Shown here one piece after another: positions 56,606-64,000 of a DNA stretch of 64,000 bases; position 1 is the stretch's first letter; every line of letters starts with the position of its first letter. A program made the position numbers and the translations under genes. A model generated the notes under the pieces. It had not been told where the DNA came from. It was given only the letters and a program-made list of their open reading frames with translations, and ran no database searches. The stretch comes from Hansschlegelia quercus (GTDB taxonomy: Bacteria > Pseudomonadota > Alphaproteobacteria > Rhizobiales > Methylopilaceae), in NCBI RefSeq assembly GCF_004310425.1, contig NZ_SIUB01000006.1, forward strand, positions 162,028 through 226,027, read 5' to 3'.

Positions 56606-58170
56606 GGATCGTCCTGCAGGTCGTCGGCGCGGCGCGTGAATACGTAGACCGGAACAGCCGAGATCGCGACGAGCAGCGCCGCAAAGGGCGCCGCCGCGGC
56701 GTAGCGGCCCTCGTTTGCGTGCGACCAGACCTCGGTCGCGAGCGTCCGCACGCCGATCGGCGCCAGCATCAGCGTGGCCGTCAATTCGCGCACGATTTCG
56801 AGCGTCAACAGCGCGAGCGCGCCGCCGACGCCCGGCAGGATGTTCGGCGCGACGATCCAGGCGAAGGCGCCGAGCCCCGAGCGGCCCAGGCTGCGTCCAA
56901 CCTCCTCGAAGCGCGGCGGGACGAGCTCCAGCGAGCCGCGAAGCGCGGACTGCGCGAGCGGAAGGAAAAGCGCGGCGTAAGCAGCAAACAACAGACCGGC
57001 GGTCTGGTAGGCCTGCGGCGCGAAGCGGATGGCGAAGAAGACGAGCGCGAGCGCGACGACGAGGCCCGGCAGGCCGTGAACGACGTAAGGCAACTTGTCC
57101 GCAAAGGAGGCGAACGGCCCGCGGTGACGCGTCGCGAGCAGCGCGAGCGGAGCGCCGAGCGCGGTCACCACCAGAGCGCCGGGCAGCGCGAGACCGAGCG
57201 ACCCGCCGAGCGCCGGCCAGAGATCCGCAATCGCTCGGCCGGCGGAGCTGCCGACCGCCAGCCAGTAGGTCAGCATCATCAGCGGCGCGCCGAGCGCGAG
57301 CGCCGCGAGTAGGGAGAAGCCCGCGAGCGCGGGCCATGTCGCCCGGCCGAGCGGAACCGGCGGCCGTCGACGCGCAGCGCCCTTCCCGCTCCGCGCGAAA
57401 CGCAGGCCGCGCCTCAAACGCATCTCGAGCAGCGCCGCGGGGAGCGCCAGCGCCAAAAGCACCGCCGATTGCAGCGCCGCCGTCTCGCCGTCGAATTCCA
57501 GCTGGTAGCTGTCGAAGATCGCGGTGGTGAAGGTCTGCACCCGGAGCAGCGCAAGCGCGCCGAACTCGGCGAACATGTGGGTCAGAACCAGCAGCGCGCC
57601 TGCGCCGAGCGCTGGGGCCGCCTGCGGCAGCGTCGCCTCGAAGAACGCGCGCCACCCACCGCGGCCAAGCGAACGGGCCACGTCCTCGAAGGCGGGGTCC
57701 ATGCCTCGCAGCGCCGCCGCGACCGGAAGGTGCACCAGCGGATAATGCGAGAGGGTAAGAATGAGGATCGCCCCGCCCATGGTCTGGAAAGCCGGCCCGA
57801 GCGACGCCCAGGCGAAGCTCGCGACGAAGGCCGGCACGGCGAGCGGCAGCACGCAGACAACCCGCCAGCCCCGCCGCCCCGGCAGCGCGGCGCGCTCGAC
57901 GCACCAGGCGGTCGCGACGCCGATCAGGGTGGAGAGCGCGGTGACGGAGATCGCGAGCAGCAGCGTGTTCACGAGCAGTTCGCCGGTGCGCGGCCGGAAG
58001 ATCTCTGCGACCGCGACCGCCGGCCCGGCCTGCGCGCCGCGCGTGGCGACATAGGCCAACGGCAGTGCGACAAGCAGCACGGGGGCGCCCGCCGTCAGCA
58101 GCAGCCAGAGCGGAGCGCCCGCGTCCCGCCGGGCGACGGCGACCGCCGGACTAAAGGCCTGCTGGCTCAA
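56602..58170 (-). CDS. Ferric iron ABC transporter permease
   Basis: 522 residues from ATG 58170. Two fused permease halves with 12 or so membrane helices and an EAA loop in each half (EDVARSLGRGGWRAFFEATLP and EEVGRSLGRSGLGAFAWIVAP). This is the FbpB/ThiP type. Sits between the binding protein and the ATPase with ATGA overlaps on both sides. Confidence 0.93.
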   Translation of the reverse strand: MSQQAFSPAVAVARRDAGAPLWLLLTAGAPVLLVALPLAYVATRGAQAGPAVAVAEIFRPRTGELLVNTLLLAISVTALSTLIGVATAWCVERAALPGRRGWRVVCVLPLAVPAFVASFAWASLGPAFQTMGGAILILTLSHYPLVHLPVAAALRGMDPAFEDVARSLGRGGWRAFFEATLPQAAPALGAGALLVLTHMFAEFGALALLRVQTFTTAIFDSYQLEFDGETAALQSAVLLALALPAALLEMRLRRGLRFARSGKGAARRRPPVPLGRATWPALAGFSLLAALALGAPLMMLTYWLAVGSSAGRAIADLWPALGGSLGLALPGALVVTALGAPLALLATRHRGPFASFADKLPYVVHGLPGLVVALALVFFAIRFAPQAYQTAGLLFAAYAALFLPLAQSALRGSLELVPPRFEEVGRSLGRSGLGAFAWIVAPNILPGVGGALALLTLEIVRELTATLMLAPIGVRTLATEVWSHANEGRYAAAAPFAALLVAISAVPVYVFTRRADDLQDDP

Positions 58171-59189
58171 GCCAGGCCGGCCTCGCGCCTGAGATCGCGC
58201 GCGAGATCGGCGTCCGCGATGTCCTCCGGCGTCACGTCCGGCGGATCGAGCTCGTCGATCGGTTTCAGCGCATAAGGCGACTGGACGCCCGGCCGCACGG
58301 GGTATTCCGCGACGGCCTCGACCAGCGCCTGCTGGCCCTTCTCACTGACGAGGAATGCGAGGAATTTTTGCGCCGCTTCCGGCCGCTTGCTCGAGCGCAT
58401 CGCCGCTGCGCCCGAAAGCGTGAGCAGCGCGCCGGCGTCCTTGTGGCCCATGTAATGCAGCTGGCAGCGCATGCGCTCCTCGCCAAGCTCTTCGGCCACC
58501 CGGAACCAGTAATAGTTGTTGACCAGCGCCGTCGCGATCTCGCCGCGCTGTACGCCCTGCACCGCCGCCACGTTCCCGTTGTAGACTCGTCCGTTGTCGC
58601 GCAGGCCCTTCAGCCAGTCGAGCGCCGCCTCGCGCCCCTTCAGCTTGACGATGGCGAGCGTCTGCGCCTGGAACTCGCCGCTTGTCGGCACGAAGCCAAC
58701 CCGGCCGCTCCATTCGGGCTTCGCAAAATCCGTCACTGTCGTCGGCAGAGCGGAGACCTGGATCATGTCCTGATTGTACGCGACAACCCGGCAGCGCGCG
58801 CTGACGCCGATCCATGCGCCGTCGCCCGCGGCGTAGTTCGCCGGAATCTGCTTGAGCGTTTCAGCCGACGCCGCCGTGAGCAGACCGCGCTTGGCGAGCG
58901 TCGCAAGCGGCGCGCTTTCCTCGGAATAGAAGACGTCGGCGGGCGAGGCGGCGCCCTCCTCCACCATCTGGTTCGCGAGCTGCGCGCTGGAGCCGCGGCG
59001 AATCGCGACTTCGATCCCGGTCTCCCGCGAGAACGCCTCGACGATGGCGTTGGTCGTTTCGGGATGCTGGCCATTGTAAAGGGTCAGCGGACCGGAAGCG
59101 TCCGCGGCGCGCGCGGTTCTGCCAAAAAGGGCTGCTACCGCAAAACCAGCGCCGGCAAGAAGAAGTTCTCGGCGCCGCAAGGTCCTCAT
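58167..59189 (-). CDS. Iron ABC transporter substrate-binding protein (FbpA/FutA-like)
   Basis: 340 residues from ATG 59189. Tat-like signal (TLRRRELLLAGAGFAVAALF), then the FbpA fold: LTLYNGQHPETTNAIVEAF, DVFYSEESAPLATLAKRG, ARCRVVAYN, and the iron-ligand Tyr region VNNYYWFRVAEE. Binds ferric iron in the periplasm. First gene of the three-gene importer, divergent from the MarR gene across 160 bp. I saw no clear Fur, Irr or RirA box. Confidence 0.93.
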   Translation of the reverse strand: MRTLRRRELLLAGAGFAVAALFGRTARAADASGPLTLYNGQHPETTNAIVEAFSRETGIEVAIRRGSSAQLANQMVEEGAASPADVFYSEESAPLATLAKRGLLTAASAETLKQIPANYAAGDGAWIGVSARCRVVAYNQDMIQVSALPTTVTDFAKPEWSGRVGFVPTSGEFQAQTLAIVKLKGREAALDWLKGLRDNGRVYNGNVAAVQGVQRGEIATALVNNYYWFRVAEELGEERMRCQLHYMGHKDAGALLTLSGAAAMRSSKRPEAAQKFLAFLVSEKGQQALVEAVAEYPVRPGVQSPYALKPIDELDPPDVTPEDIADADLARDLRREAGLA

Positions 59190-59323
59190 TAGAAAGGCTC
59201 CAAATTACGCAGGATGCCCTGCGACGGAGTAAGAACTGCCGAAGCGTTCCCAAGTCAACTGCTCCAAAGCAGCCAGCCGCTTTGAAACGCGGGAGCGCCA
59301 TGCGCGCGAGCTATGGCTGCGAG

Positions 59324-59343
59324 ATAGATAGCACACTATCTAT
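59324..59343. promoter_or_regulatory. Perfect 8-bp inverted repeat, MarR operator candidate
   Basis: ATAGATAG-CACA-CTATCTAT, ending 6 bp before the MarR start. A perfect palindrome with a 4-base spacer at the start of a MarR gene is the usual layout for autoregulation. Confidence 0.75.
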
Positions 59344-59349
59344 TTTCTG

Positions 59350-59802
59350 ATGCACAGCGGCGATCCAGAGACGGCCTCCGATTTCGGCTTCGAGCTTGGC
59401 CTTGTCGCGCGCCGCTGGCGGCGCGCGCTCGACGAGGCGCTGGCGTCTTCCGGGCTGACCGACGCCAGTTGGAGGCCGCTCGTTCATCTCGCTCGTCTCG
59501 GCGACGGCGCGCGCCAGCATGATCTGGCGCGTTCGCTCGGAATCGAAGGACCTACGCTCGTCCGCATGCTAGACCGTCTAGCCGACGCCGGCCTCGTCGA
59601 ACGGCGCCAGGACCCGACCGATCGCCGCGCCAAGACGCTGCGGCTGACGGAGGCTGGCCGCACCGCCGCCGAGCGCGCCGGCTCCATCGTCGGTCGCGCC
59701 TGCGAAGAACTGATCGAAGGCGTGGAGAAGGCGGACATAGAAGCCTGCCTTCGCGTGTTCCAGGCCGTCCTCAGGCGCGCCGACGGCGAGGCGGCCCAAT
59801 GA
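59350..59802 (+). CDS. MarR-family transcriptional regulator
   Basis: 150 residues from ATG 59350. Winged helix with the recognition region QHDLARSLGIEGPTLVRMLDRLADAGLV and wing ERRQDPTDRRAKTLRLTEAG, classical MarR. First gene of an overlapping operon with a FUSC exporter, DUF1656 and a HlyD-type protein, which it probably controls through the palindrome. Aromatic acids are likely ligands by analogy with AaeR/MarR-controlled FUSC pumps. Confidence 0.93.
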   Translation: MHSGDPETASDFGFELGLVARRWRRALDEALASSGLTDASWRPLVHLARLGDGARQHDLARSLGIEGPTLVRMLDRLADAGLVERRQDPTDRRAKTLRLTEAGRTAAERAGSIVGRACEELIEGVEKADIEACLRVFQAVLRRADGEAAQ

Positions 59803-61817
59803 GCGACGCGACCCTCGACGGCCTGCTGTTCGCAGTGCGGACGACGGTGGCGGCCCTGCTCGCTGCCTATGTGGCGTTCCTCGTGAACCTGCCGCAGGCG
59901 TCGACCTCCATGATCACGGTGTTCATCGTCTCGCAGCCGCTCGCCGGCATGGCGCTGTCGAAGTCGGTCTACCGGATCCTCGGCACCGCCGTTGGCGCGG
60001 TCGTCGCCGTTGCGCTCACGGCGGCTCTGAACGACATCCCGGAATTCTTTGCGACCGCCGCCGCCCTATGGATCGGGATCTGCGTGGCGGCCTCCGTCTA
60101 TCTCCGCGACGCCCCTGCCTCTTATGGCGCGCTGCTGTCGGGCTACACCGTCGCGATCATCGCGTTTCCGAACGTCGACGCGCCGGACGCGGTTTTCCTT
60201 TCGGCCCTCGATCGCGCCGCCGAGATCACTGTCGGCATCGTCTGCGCGACAACGCTCAGCCAGACGCTGTTCCCGAAGAGCGCCGCGCAGGCGCTGCGTC
60301 TCTCGACGCGAGGGGCGGTGAACTCCGCTGCGCTCTGGGCCGCTGATACGCTGACCGGGCGGAACGACGTCGCCGCCCAGCGCGACCGGCGCCTGCTGAT
60401 CGCGCGCGTGACGAAGCTCGACGCCTTACGGATCCACGCCTCATTCGACAGCGCGGAGGTGCGCCTGCTCAACCGGCGCATCCGCCTGCTGCACGGGCGG
60501 CTGATCTCCTTCATCGCCATGCTGGTCTCGACCCATGACCGCCTCGAAGCGTTGCGCGCGGCGAATCCGAACCTGGCCGAGACCCTGAAGCCTCGCCTGG
60601 CGCAGGCCGGCGCCGCGATGGCCGACGGCGTGACGCCGGAAGAGCGACGCGCGACGGCCGAGGCCCTGCGCGCATCGGCCCCCGACGCCGCAGCCATACG
60701 CGCCGACCGGTCGAGGCTGATCGAAAGCACGATCCTGAGGCGAGTGGCTGACCTTGTGGAGCTCCGCAGCGAACTCGCGCCGCTGACGCCGGCGGACCGC
60801 GGAGCTCTCGTGACGATCCCCGGAGAGTCCATTGCGCGCTACCGTGACCTCTCGCTCGCGCTGGTCGCCGGCGGAACAGCCTTCGCCGCGCTTCTGGCGA
60901 CATTCGCCTTCTGGATCGGGAGCGGCTGGAACGCGGGCGCGGGCGCCGCGGTCCAGGTGGCGGTGATGACGAGCCTGTTCGCCCAGCAGGACGACCCTGG
61001 AGCCTCCGCTCTCAAGTTTTTTGTAATGACCGCAGCAAGCACCGTGGTCGCCGTGGTCTACGCTTTCGCCGTCCTGCCGCGGTTCGAAGGCTTCGAGATG
61101 CTCGCCGTCGCTCTGGCGCCCTGCCTGTTCGCCGCCGCCTTCGCGATGAATTTCCCTCGGACGACGCTGCCAGGCCTGGCCTTCTCCCTCGGCGTGTTGA
61201 CCCAGCTCGGCCTGACCGACGCGATAGCGACGGACTTCGCCAGCTTCGCCAACAATGCGCTCGCGACCTTGTTCGGAATCGGGGCCGGCGCGGTGATGCT
61301 CGCCGTGCTTCGTCCGATCGGCTCCGCGTGGCCCATCGCCCGGCTGACGGCGGGCCTCCATCGCGACCTCACCTCCGCCTTCGCCGGGCGGCGGGCGCCG
61401 GCCAGGTTGGTCTTCGAGAGCCGGATCTTCGACAGGATCGACGGCATGATGGCGCGGTTGGATCCCAACGATCCGCACGATTTGGAGCTCGAGCGGGGGG
61501 CGCTTGCGGGGGTGCGTGTCGGACTGAACGGTCTGGCGCTTCGCCGCGTGGTGCGCGATCTGCCGCCGGGGGCCGCGAAGCCGCTCGCGGAAAGTCTCGC
61601 CGATCTCGCGCGGCATTTCCGACGGCTTGCCCGCGGCGAACGCTCTTCACCGCCGATGGCGCGCCTCGAGGCCGCCCTCGACGCCGCGCTCGCGGCGGAC
61701 CTTCCCAGGGGAGGCGGGCTGGACGAGACGCCGATCTGGCTCTCGGCGCTCATCGCAAGCCTCGCCCAACACCCGAGGATGTTCGGCGCGACTCTAGCGG
61801 TGGAGAGGTCGGCGTGA
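59799..61817 (+). CDS. FUSC-family (AaeB-like) aromatic acid efflux protein
   Basis: 672 residues from ATG 59799, overlapping the MarR stop (ATGA). Two membrane blocks of five to six helices each (about 10-165 and 350-500), separated by cytosolic helices; FUSC family. Landmarks include FLVNLPQASTSMITVFIVSQ and GTAVGAVVAVALTA. With DUF1656 and the HlyD protein it forms an AaeXAB-like pump for hydroxylated aromatic acids or similar compounds. Confidence 0.9.
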   Translation: MSDATLDGLLFAVRTTVAALLAAYVAFLVNLPQASTSMITVFIVSQPLAGMALSKSVYRILGTAVGAVVAVALTAALNDIPEFFATAAALWIGICVAASVYLRDAPASYGALLSGYTVAIIAFPNVDAPDAVFLSALDRAAEITVGIVCATTLSQTLFPKSAAQALRLSTRGAVNSAALWAADTLTGRNDVAAQRDRRLLIARVTKLDALRIHASFDSAEVRLLNRRIRLLHGRLISFIAMLVSTHDRLEALRAANPNLAETLKPRLAQAGAAMADGVTPEERRATAEALRASAPDAAAIRADRSRLIESTILRRVADLVELRSELAPLTPADRGALVTIPGESIARYRDLSLALVAGGTAFAALLATFAFWIGSGWNAGAGAAVQVAVMTSLFAQQDDPGASALKFFVMTAASTVVAVVYAFAVLPRFEGFEMLAVALAPCLFAAAFAMNFPRTTLPGLAFSLGVLTQLGLTDAIATDFASFANNALATLFGIGAGAVMLAVLRPIGSAWPIARLTAGLHRDLTSAFAGRRAPARLVFESRIFDRIDGMMARLDPNDPHDLELERGALAGVRVGLNGLALRRVVRDLPPGAAKPLAESLADLARHFRRLARGERSSPPMARLEAALDAALAADLPRGGGLDETPIWLSALIASLAQHPRMFGATLAVERSA

Positions 61818-62011
61818 TCAAGGAGGTCGACGTCTTCGGCGTCTATGCGCCGCCGCTGCTGCTCTACGCCGCCCTCGCTCTTATCGTCTGGCAAGTCCTG
61901 CGGATCGTGCTCGAGCGCCTCGGCGCCTACGATCTCGTCTGGCGCCCGGCAGTGTTCAATCTCTCGCTTTATGTCCTGCTGCTCGCAGCGACAGTCGCGA
62001 TCCTGAAATGA
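61814..62011 (+). CDS. DUF1656 (AaeX-like) small membrane protein
   Basis: 65 residues from GTG 61814, overlapping the FUSC stop (GTGA). Core: EVDVFGVYAPPLLLYAALAL, then two membrane helices (LLYAALALIVWQVLRIVL and FNLSLYVLLLAATVAIL). AaeX partners of FUSC pumps have this shape. Overlaps the HlyD gene (ATGA). Confidence 0.88.
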   Translation: MIKEVDVFGVYAPPLLLYAALALIVWQVLRIVLERLGAYDLVWRPAVFNLSLYVLLLAATVAILK

Positions 62012-62895
62012 GAAACCTCATGCCCTCCCCCAAGGCCGTCGCCCGCGTCGCCGCGACGCTCGTCGCCTTCCTCGCCGCAATTGCGGGCGGGATCTATGTC
62101 TGGCGCGCTTACGTCGAGACGCCTTGGACTCGTGACGGACGGGTCAGGGCCGACGTGGTGCAGCTCGCGCCCGACGTCGCGGGCCAGGTGTTCGACCTCA
62201 GGGTCAAGGACAACCAGCAGATCCGTAAGGGCGACGTCCTGTTCGTGATCGACGAGGAGCGATTCCGGTTGGCGCTCGACCTCGCCCGCGCGACCGAGGC
62301 CGGGCGCGCCAGCGATCTGGACCAGAAGCGACGGGAATCGGATCGCCGCTCGCGGCTGACCAGCGCAGCGCTCTCCGAGGAGGCGCGCGAGCAGGCGCTG
62401 GCCGCGGTGAGCGCCGCCGACGCTGCCCTGCGCGCAGCTGTCGCCGAGCGGCAGACGGCTGAACTCAATCTAGAGAGAGCGGAGGTGCGCTCGCCGGTGA
62501 ATGGCTACGTCACGAACCTGCTGCTGAAGACCGGGGACTATGTGACGGCTGGCCGGGCGGTGATCGCCATTGTGGACAGCGACAGCTTCTACGTCGCAGG
62601 CTACTTCGAGGAGACCAAGTTGCCGCTGATCCGCGAGAGCGATCCGGCCACGGTCCGGCTTATGGGCGACAGTCGCGAGATTGAGGGCCGCGTCGACAGC
62701 GTAGCGCGCGCGATCGTGGATCGAGACAATGCCTTGGGCGCCGACCTTACGGCGAACGTTAACCCGAGCTTTTCATGGGTGCGGCTTGCGCAACGCATCC
62801 CCGTCCGGATTGGCATTGGGCAAGTACCGGACGGCGTGCGTCTCTCGGCAGGACTGACCGCAACGGTTATCATCCGTCCGCGCGACCGGCAGTAG
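62008..62895 (+). CDS. HlyD/EmrA-type membrane fusion protein (AaeA-like)
   Basis: 295 residues from ATG 62008. One N-terminal helix (VAATLVAFLAAIAGGIYVWRAYV), then TPWTRDGRVRADVVQLAPDVAGQV, the coiled-coil hairpin (QKRRESDRRSRLTSAALSEE), and lipoyl-like LERAEVRSPVNGYVTNLLLKTGDYV plus the YFEETKLPLI beta domain. Periplasmic adaptor of the FUSC pump. No outer-membrane channel gene is in the operon, so a shared TolC-like protein is expected. Confidence 0.92.
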   Translation: MRNLMPSPKAVARVAATLVAFLAAIAGGIYVWRAYVETPWTRDGRVRADVVQLAPDVAGQVFDLRVKDNQQIRKGDVLFVIDEERFRLALDLARATEAGRASDLDQKRRESDRRSRLTSAALSEEAREQALAAVSAADAALRAAVAERQTAELNLERAEVRSPVNGYVTNLLLKTGDYVTAGRAVIAIVDSDSFYVAGYFEETKLPLIRESDPATVRLMGDSREIEGRVDSVARAIVDRDNALGADLTANVNPSFSWVRLAQRIPVRIGIGQVPDGVRLSAGLTATVIIRPRDRQ

Positions 62896-62940
62896 CCGTC
62901 AGAAAATAAGGGATATGGGCGGCCGCGCGCCGCCACCGGC

Positions 62941-63096
62941 TCAGAACAGTTGTACGACGGCCCAGATGATGCCCGCCCACAGAGCGAGCGACAGCGGAAC
63001 GGCCATGACGAAGCCCCTCGCGAACGAGCGCTTGGACTTGCGGAGCGCCCGCGCGGGAGCCGGATAGCTGATGGAATGCGCGGAGATGTCGACCAT
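62941..63096 (-). CDS. Small single-helix membrane protein, unknown
   Basis: 51 residues from ATG 63096, with GGAAGGTG 5 bases upstream. Sequence features: a basic stretch (APARALRKSKRSFARG) followed by one membrane helix (FVMAVPLSLALWAGIIWAVV) and a short end. The plan is that of a small inner-membrane protein. Below the usual size cut-off; no family recognised. Confidence 0.6.
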   Translation of the reverse strand: MVDISAHSISYPAPARALRKSKRSFARGFVMAVPLSLALWAGIIWAVVQLF

Positions 63097-63925
63097 GAAT
63101 CACCTTCCCGTTCGGCCATTATCAAATGACGACCCGGGCACAGGATTCAACCCTTAAAGTAACGGGCGCACTAAGACCTCCGTCGTAGCCGACGAAGATT
63201 TGCTGCGATGCATAATCATTGTTTACTGCAGCGCATCGAATTCTAGCGGCTTAAAAGTCAGCATGTCCCATATTGGGGCGCCCGCGCGAGCATGGCGCGC
63301 GTGGAGCCCGCTCTGGAGGCGGACAGGGAGCATCAAGCCAGACGCGTGGCTCGACCTCTGGGCTAGATTCGAACGCGCCCTGCGCTTTCAGGGTTCCCGT
63401 CGTCGTTTGCCCCTAGACCGCAGGATGAGCCGTACATCCAGGAAGCACCGCCGCTTAGATGCGACGCACGCCGAAACGAAACGGACCCGCTCGCTGTCTC
63501 GATCATGGTCGGCTCAGACTCGTTCAAAGCCGCCGAAAAAATGGGCGCGGATCGCCGCTCTAGCGGCTTCTGAACGAACGTTGGACGGGAAGATCAATCC
63601 AGCCGCGCATGGCGAGCGAGGGCCGCGATGCGCGGCTGCGTATCTCTATAGATTTTTGTTCAGAGGCGAGCGGGAAGAGCCCTGTCGGGCGTTTGTGAGA
63701 ACAAATCGTGAACGAGAGGTGATCTTAACGCGAACGGCTACCCCGCCCGCCCGGCCTCCGTCTTCTCGATTGTCTTGTGGGGTTCTGAGATATCGCCTCA
63801 GCGCTGGTACCTGATCAACTCCGCTTTCGAATATTGCGGCGTCTCTGACCGAGGCCTGCGATTACGACGAGGATGGCGTGCATGTCGCCCCGTCATGCCA
63901 ACGCCACTCATCCCCTCCCAGACGC
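63097..63925. other. 829-bp stretch without a convincing gene
   Basis: Holds only low-quality reading frames, the longest (63200-63814, plus strand) having a Ser/Arg-rich, non-family-like product. GC is lower than around it. It adjoins a tRNA gene, a common insertion site for mobile elements, so it may be a decayed insert. No transposase, integrase or repeat was seen. Confidence 0.5.
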
Positions 63926-63958
63926 AAAAACCCGCCGGCTTTTAGCTGGCGGGTTTTT
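63926..63958 (-). terminator. Intrinsic terminator (possibly bidirectional) after the tRNA
   Basis: AAAAACCCGCC... GGCGGGTTTTT, stem with a mismatch and AAA loop on the minus strand, T tract on both ends. It lies 8 bp downstream of the tRNA 3' end on the minus strand. Confidence 0.85.
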
Positions 63959-63965
63959 GTTTATT

Positions 63966-64000
63966 TGGTTGCGGGGACAGGATTTGAACCTGTGACCTTC
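63966..64000 (-). tRNA. 3' part of a tRNA, probably tRNA-fMet, 5' part outside the window
   Basis: Minus strand reads GAAGGTC then ACAGG-TTCAAAT-CCTGT (T stem and loop) and CCCCGCA-A-CCA (acceptor side with encoded CCA). This matches the 3' half of initiator tRNA-Met in alphaproteobacteria. The anticodon lies beyond 64000, so the identity is not certain. Confidence 0.8.

Noticed and set aside
63200..63814. 204-codon plus-strand frame
   Set aside because: Ser/Arg-rich, unlike any family; no good ribosome-binding site. Treated as non-coding.

Overview
The window is about 64 kb of GC-rich, densely packed chromosomal DNA, most likely from an alphaproteobacterium of the Hyphomicrobiales (Rhizobiales). 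The evidence is eukaryote-type glutamine synthetase (glnII) with a DUF2735 partner and a sigma-54 promoter, GTTC-N7-GTTC type LexA boxes, an imuA-imuB-dnaE2 mutasome, ccm genes beside a divergent acnA, and DUF2794 and DUF1223 genes. The genus cannot be fixed from the sequence alone.

Layout: 1-5.2 kb, glnD (runs off the left edge) and mutS. 5.3-6.4 kb, a DUF1348 gene and a TetR regulator behind a palindromic operator. 6.4-10.2 kb, the overlapping rph-rdgB-hemW set divergent from hrcA. 10.2-13.5 kb, a PQQ-type dehydrogenase lipoprotein, an ArgE-like deacetylase and a DUF2945 / phage-like gene pair. 13.6-19.8 kb, an MscS channel gene with a frameshift, a PAS hybrid kinase with two receiver domains, and ribB with a degenerate second domain. 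19.8-23.8 kb, cytochrome c maturation genes ccmA, B, C, D, G interrupted by two opposite-strand small genes. 23.9-32 kb, acnA, two secreted-protein genes, DUF2794, a fatty-acid desaturase and a Tat-exported acetamidase/formamidase, separated by hairpin repeats. 32-36.2 kb, ArsR plus a short-chain dehydrogenase, then the glutamine cluster (glnII, DUF2735, glsA). 36.3-41.3 kb, lepA, a GAF-GGDEF-PilZ cyclase, and vsr-dcm with a DUF1508 gene. 41.4-47.1 kb, the SOS mutasome under a LexA box. 47.2-52.7 kb, small conserved genes, cspA, rpmJ, a TPR protein, a hydrolase, a frameshifted yqgE, a DsbD-alpha-like protein and a Prx5 peroxiredoxin. 52.9-55.6 kb, a radical-SAM DNA-repair protein and a DUF4130-UdgX fusion behind a second LexA box. 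55.6-59.2 kb, a ferric iron ABC importer. 59.3-62.9 kb, a MarR-controlled AaeXAB-like efflux operon. 62.9-64 kb, a small membrane protein, about 830 bp without a convincing gene, and the 3' end of a tRNA, probably tRNA-fMet.

The strongest regulatory theme is DNA damage. Two loci 6 kb apart, imuA-imuB-dnaE2 and radical SAM-UdgX, each carry an exact LexA box, so error-prone synthesis and an uncharacterised uracil-DNA / radical-SAM repair module are predicted to be induced together; MutS and Vsr/Dcm add mismatch repair functions. A second theme is nitrogen control (glnD, sigma-54-driven glnII, DUF2735, glsA). Many genes overlap by ATGA or GTGA, implying translational coupling. Two genes (mscS and yqgE) carry single-base insertions of an A in otherwise intact reading frames, which could be real lesions or assembly errors.
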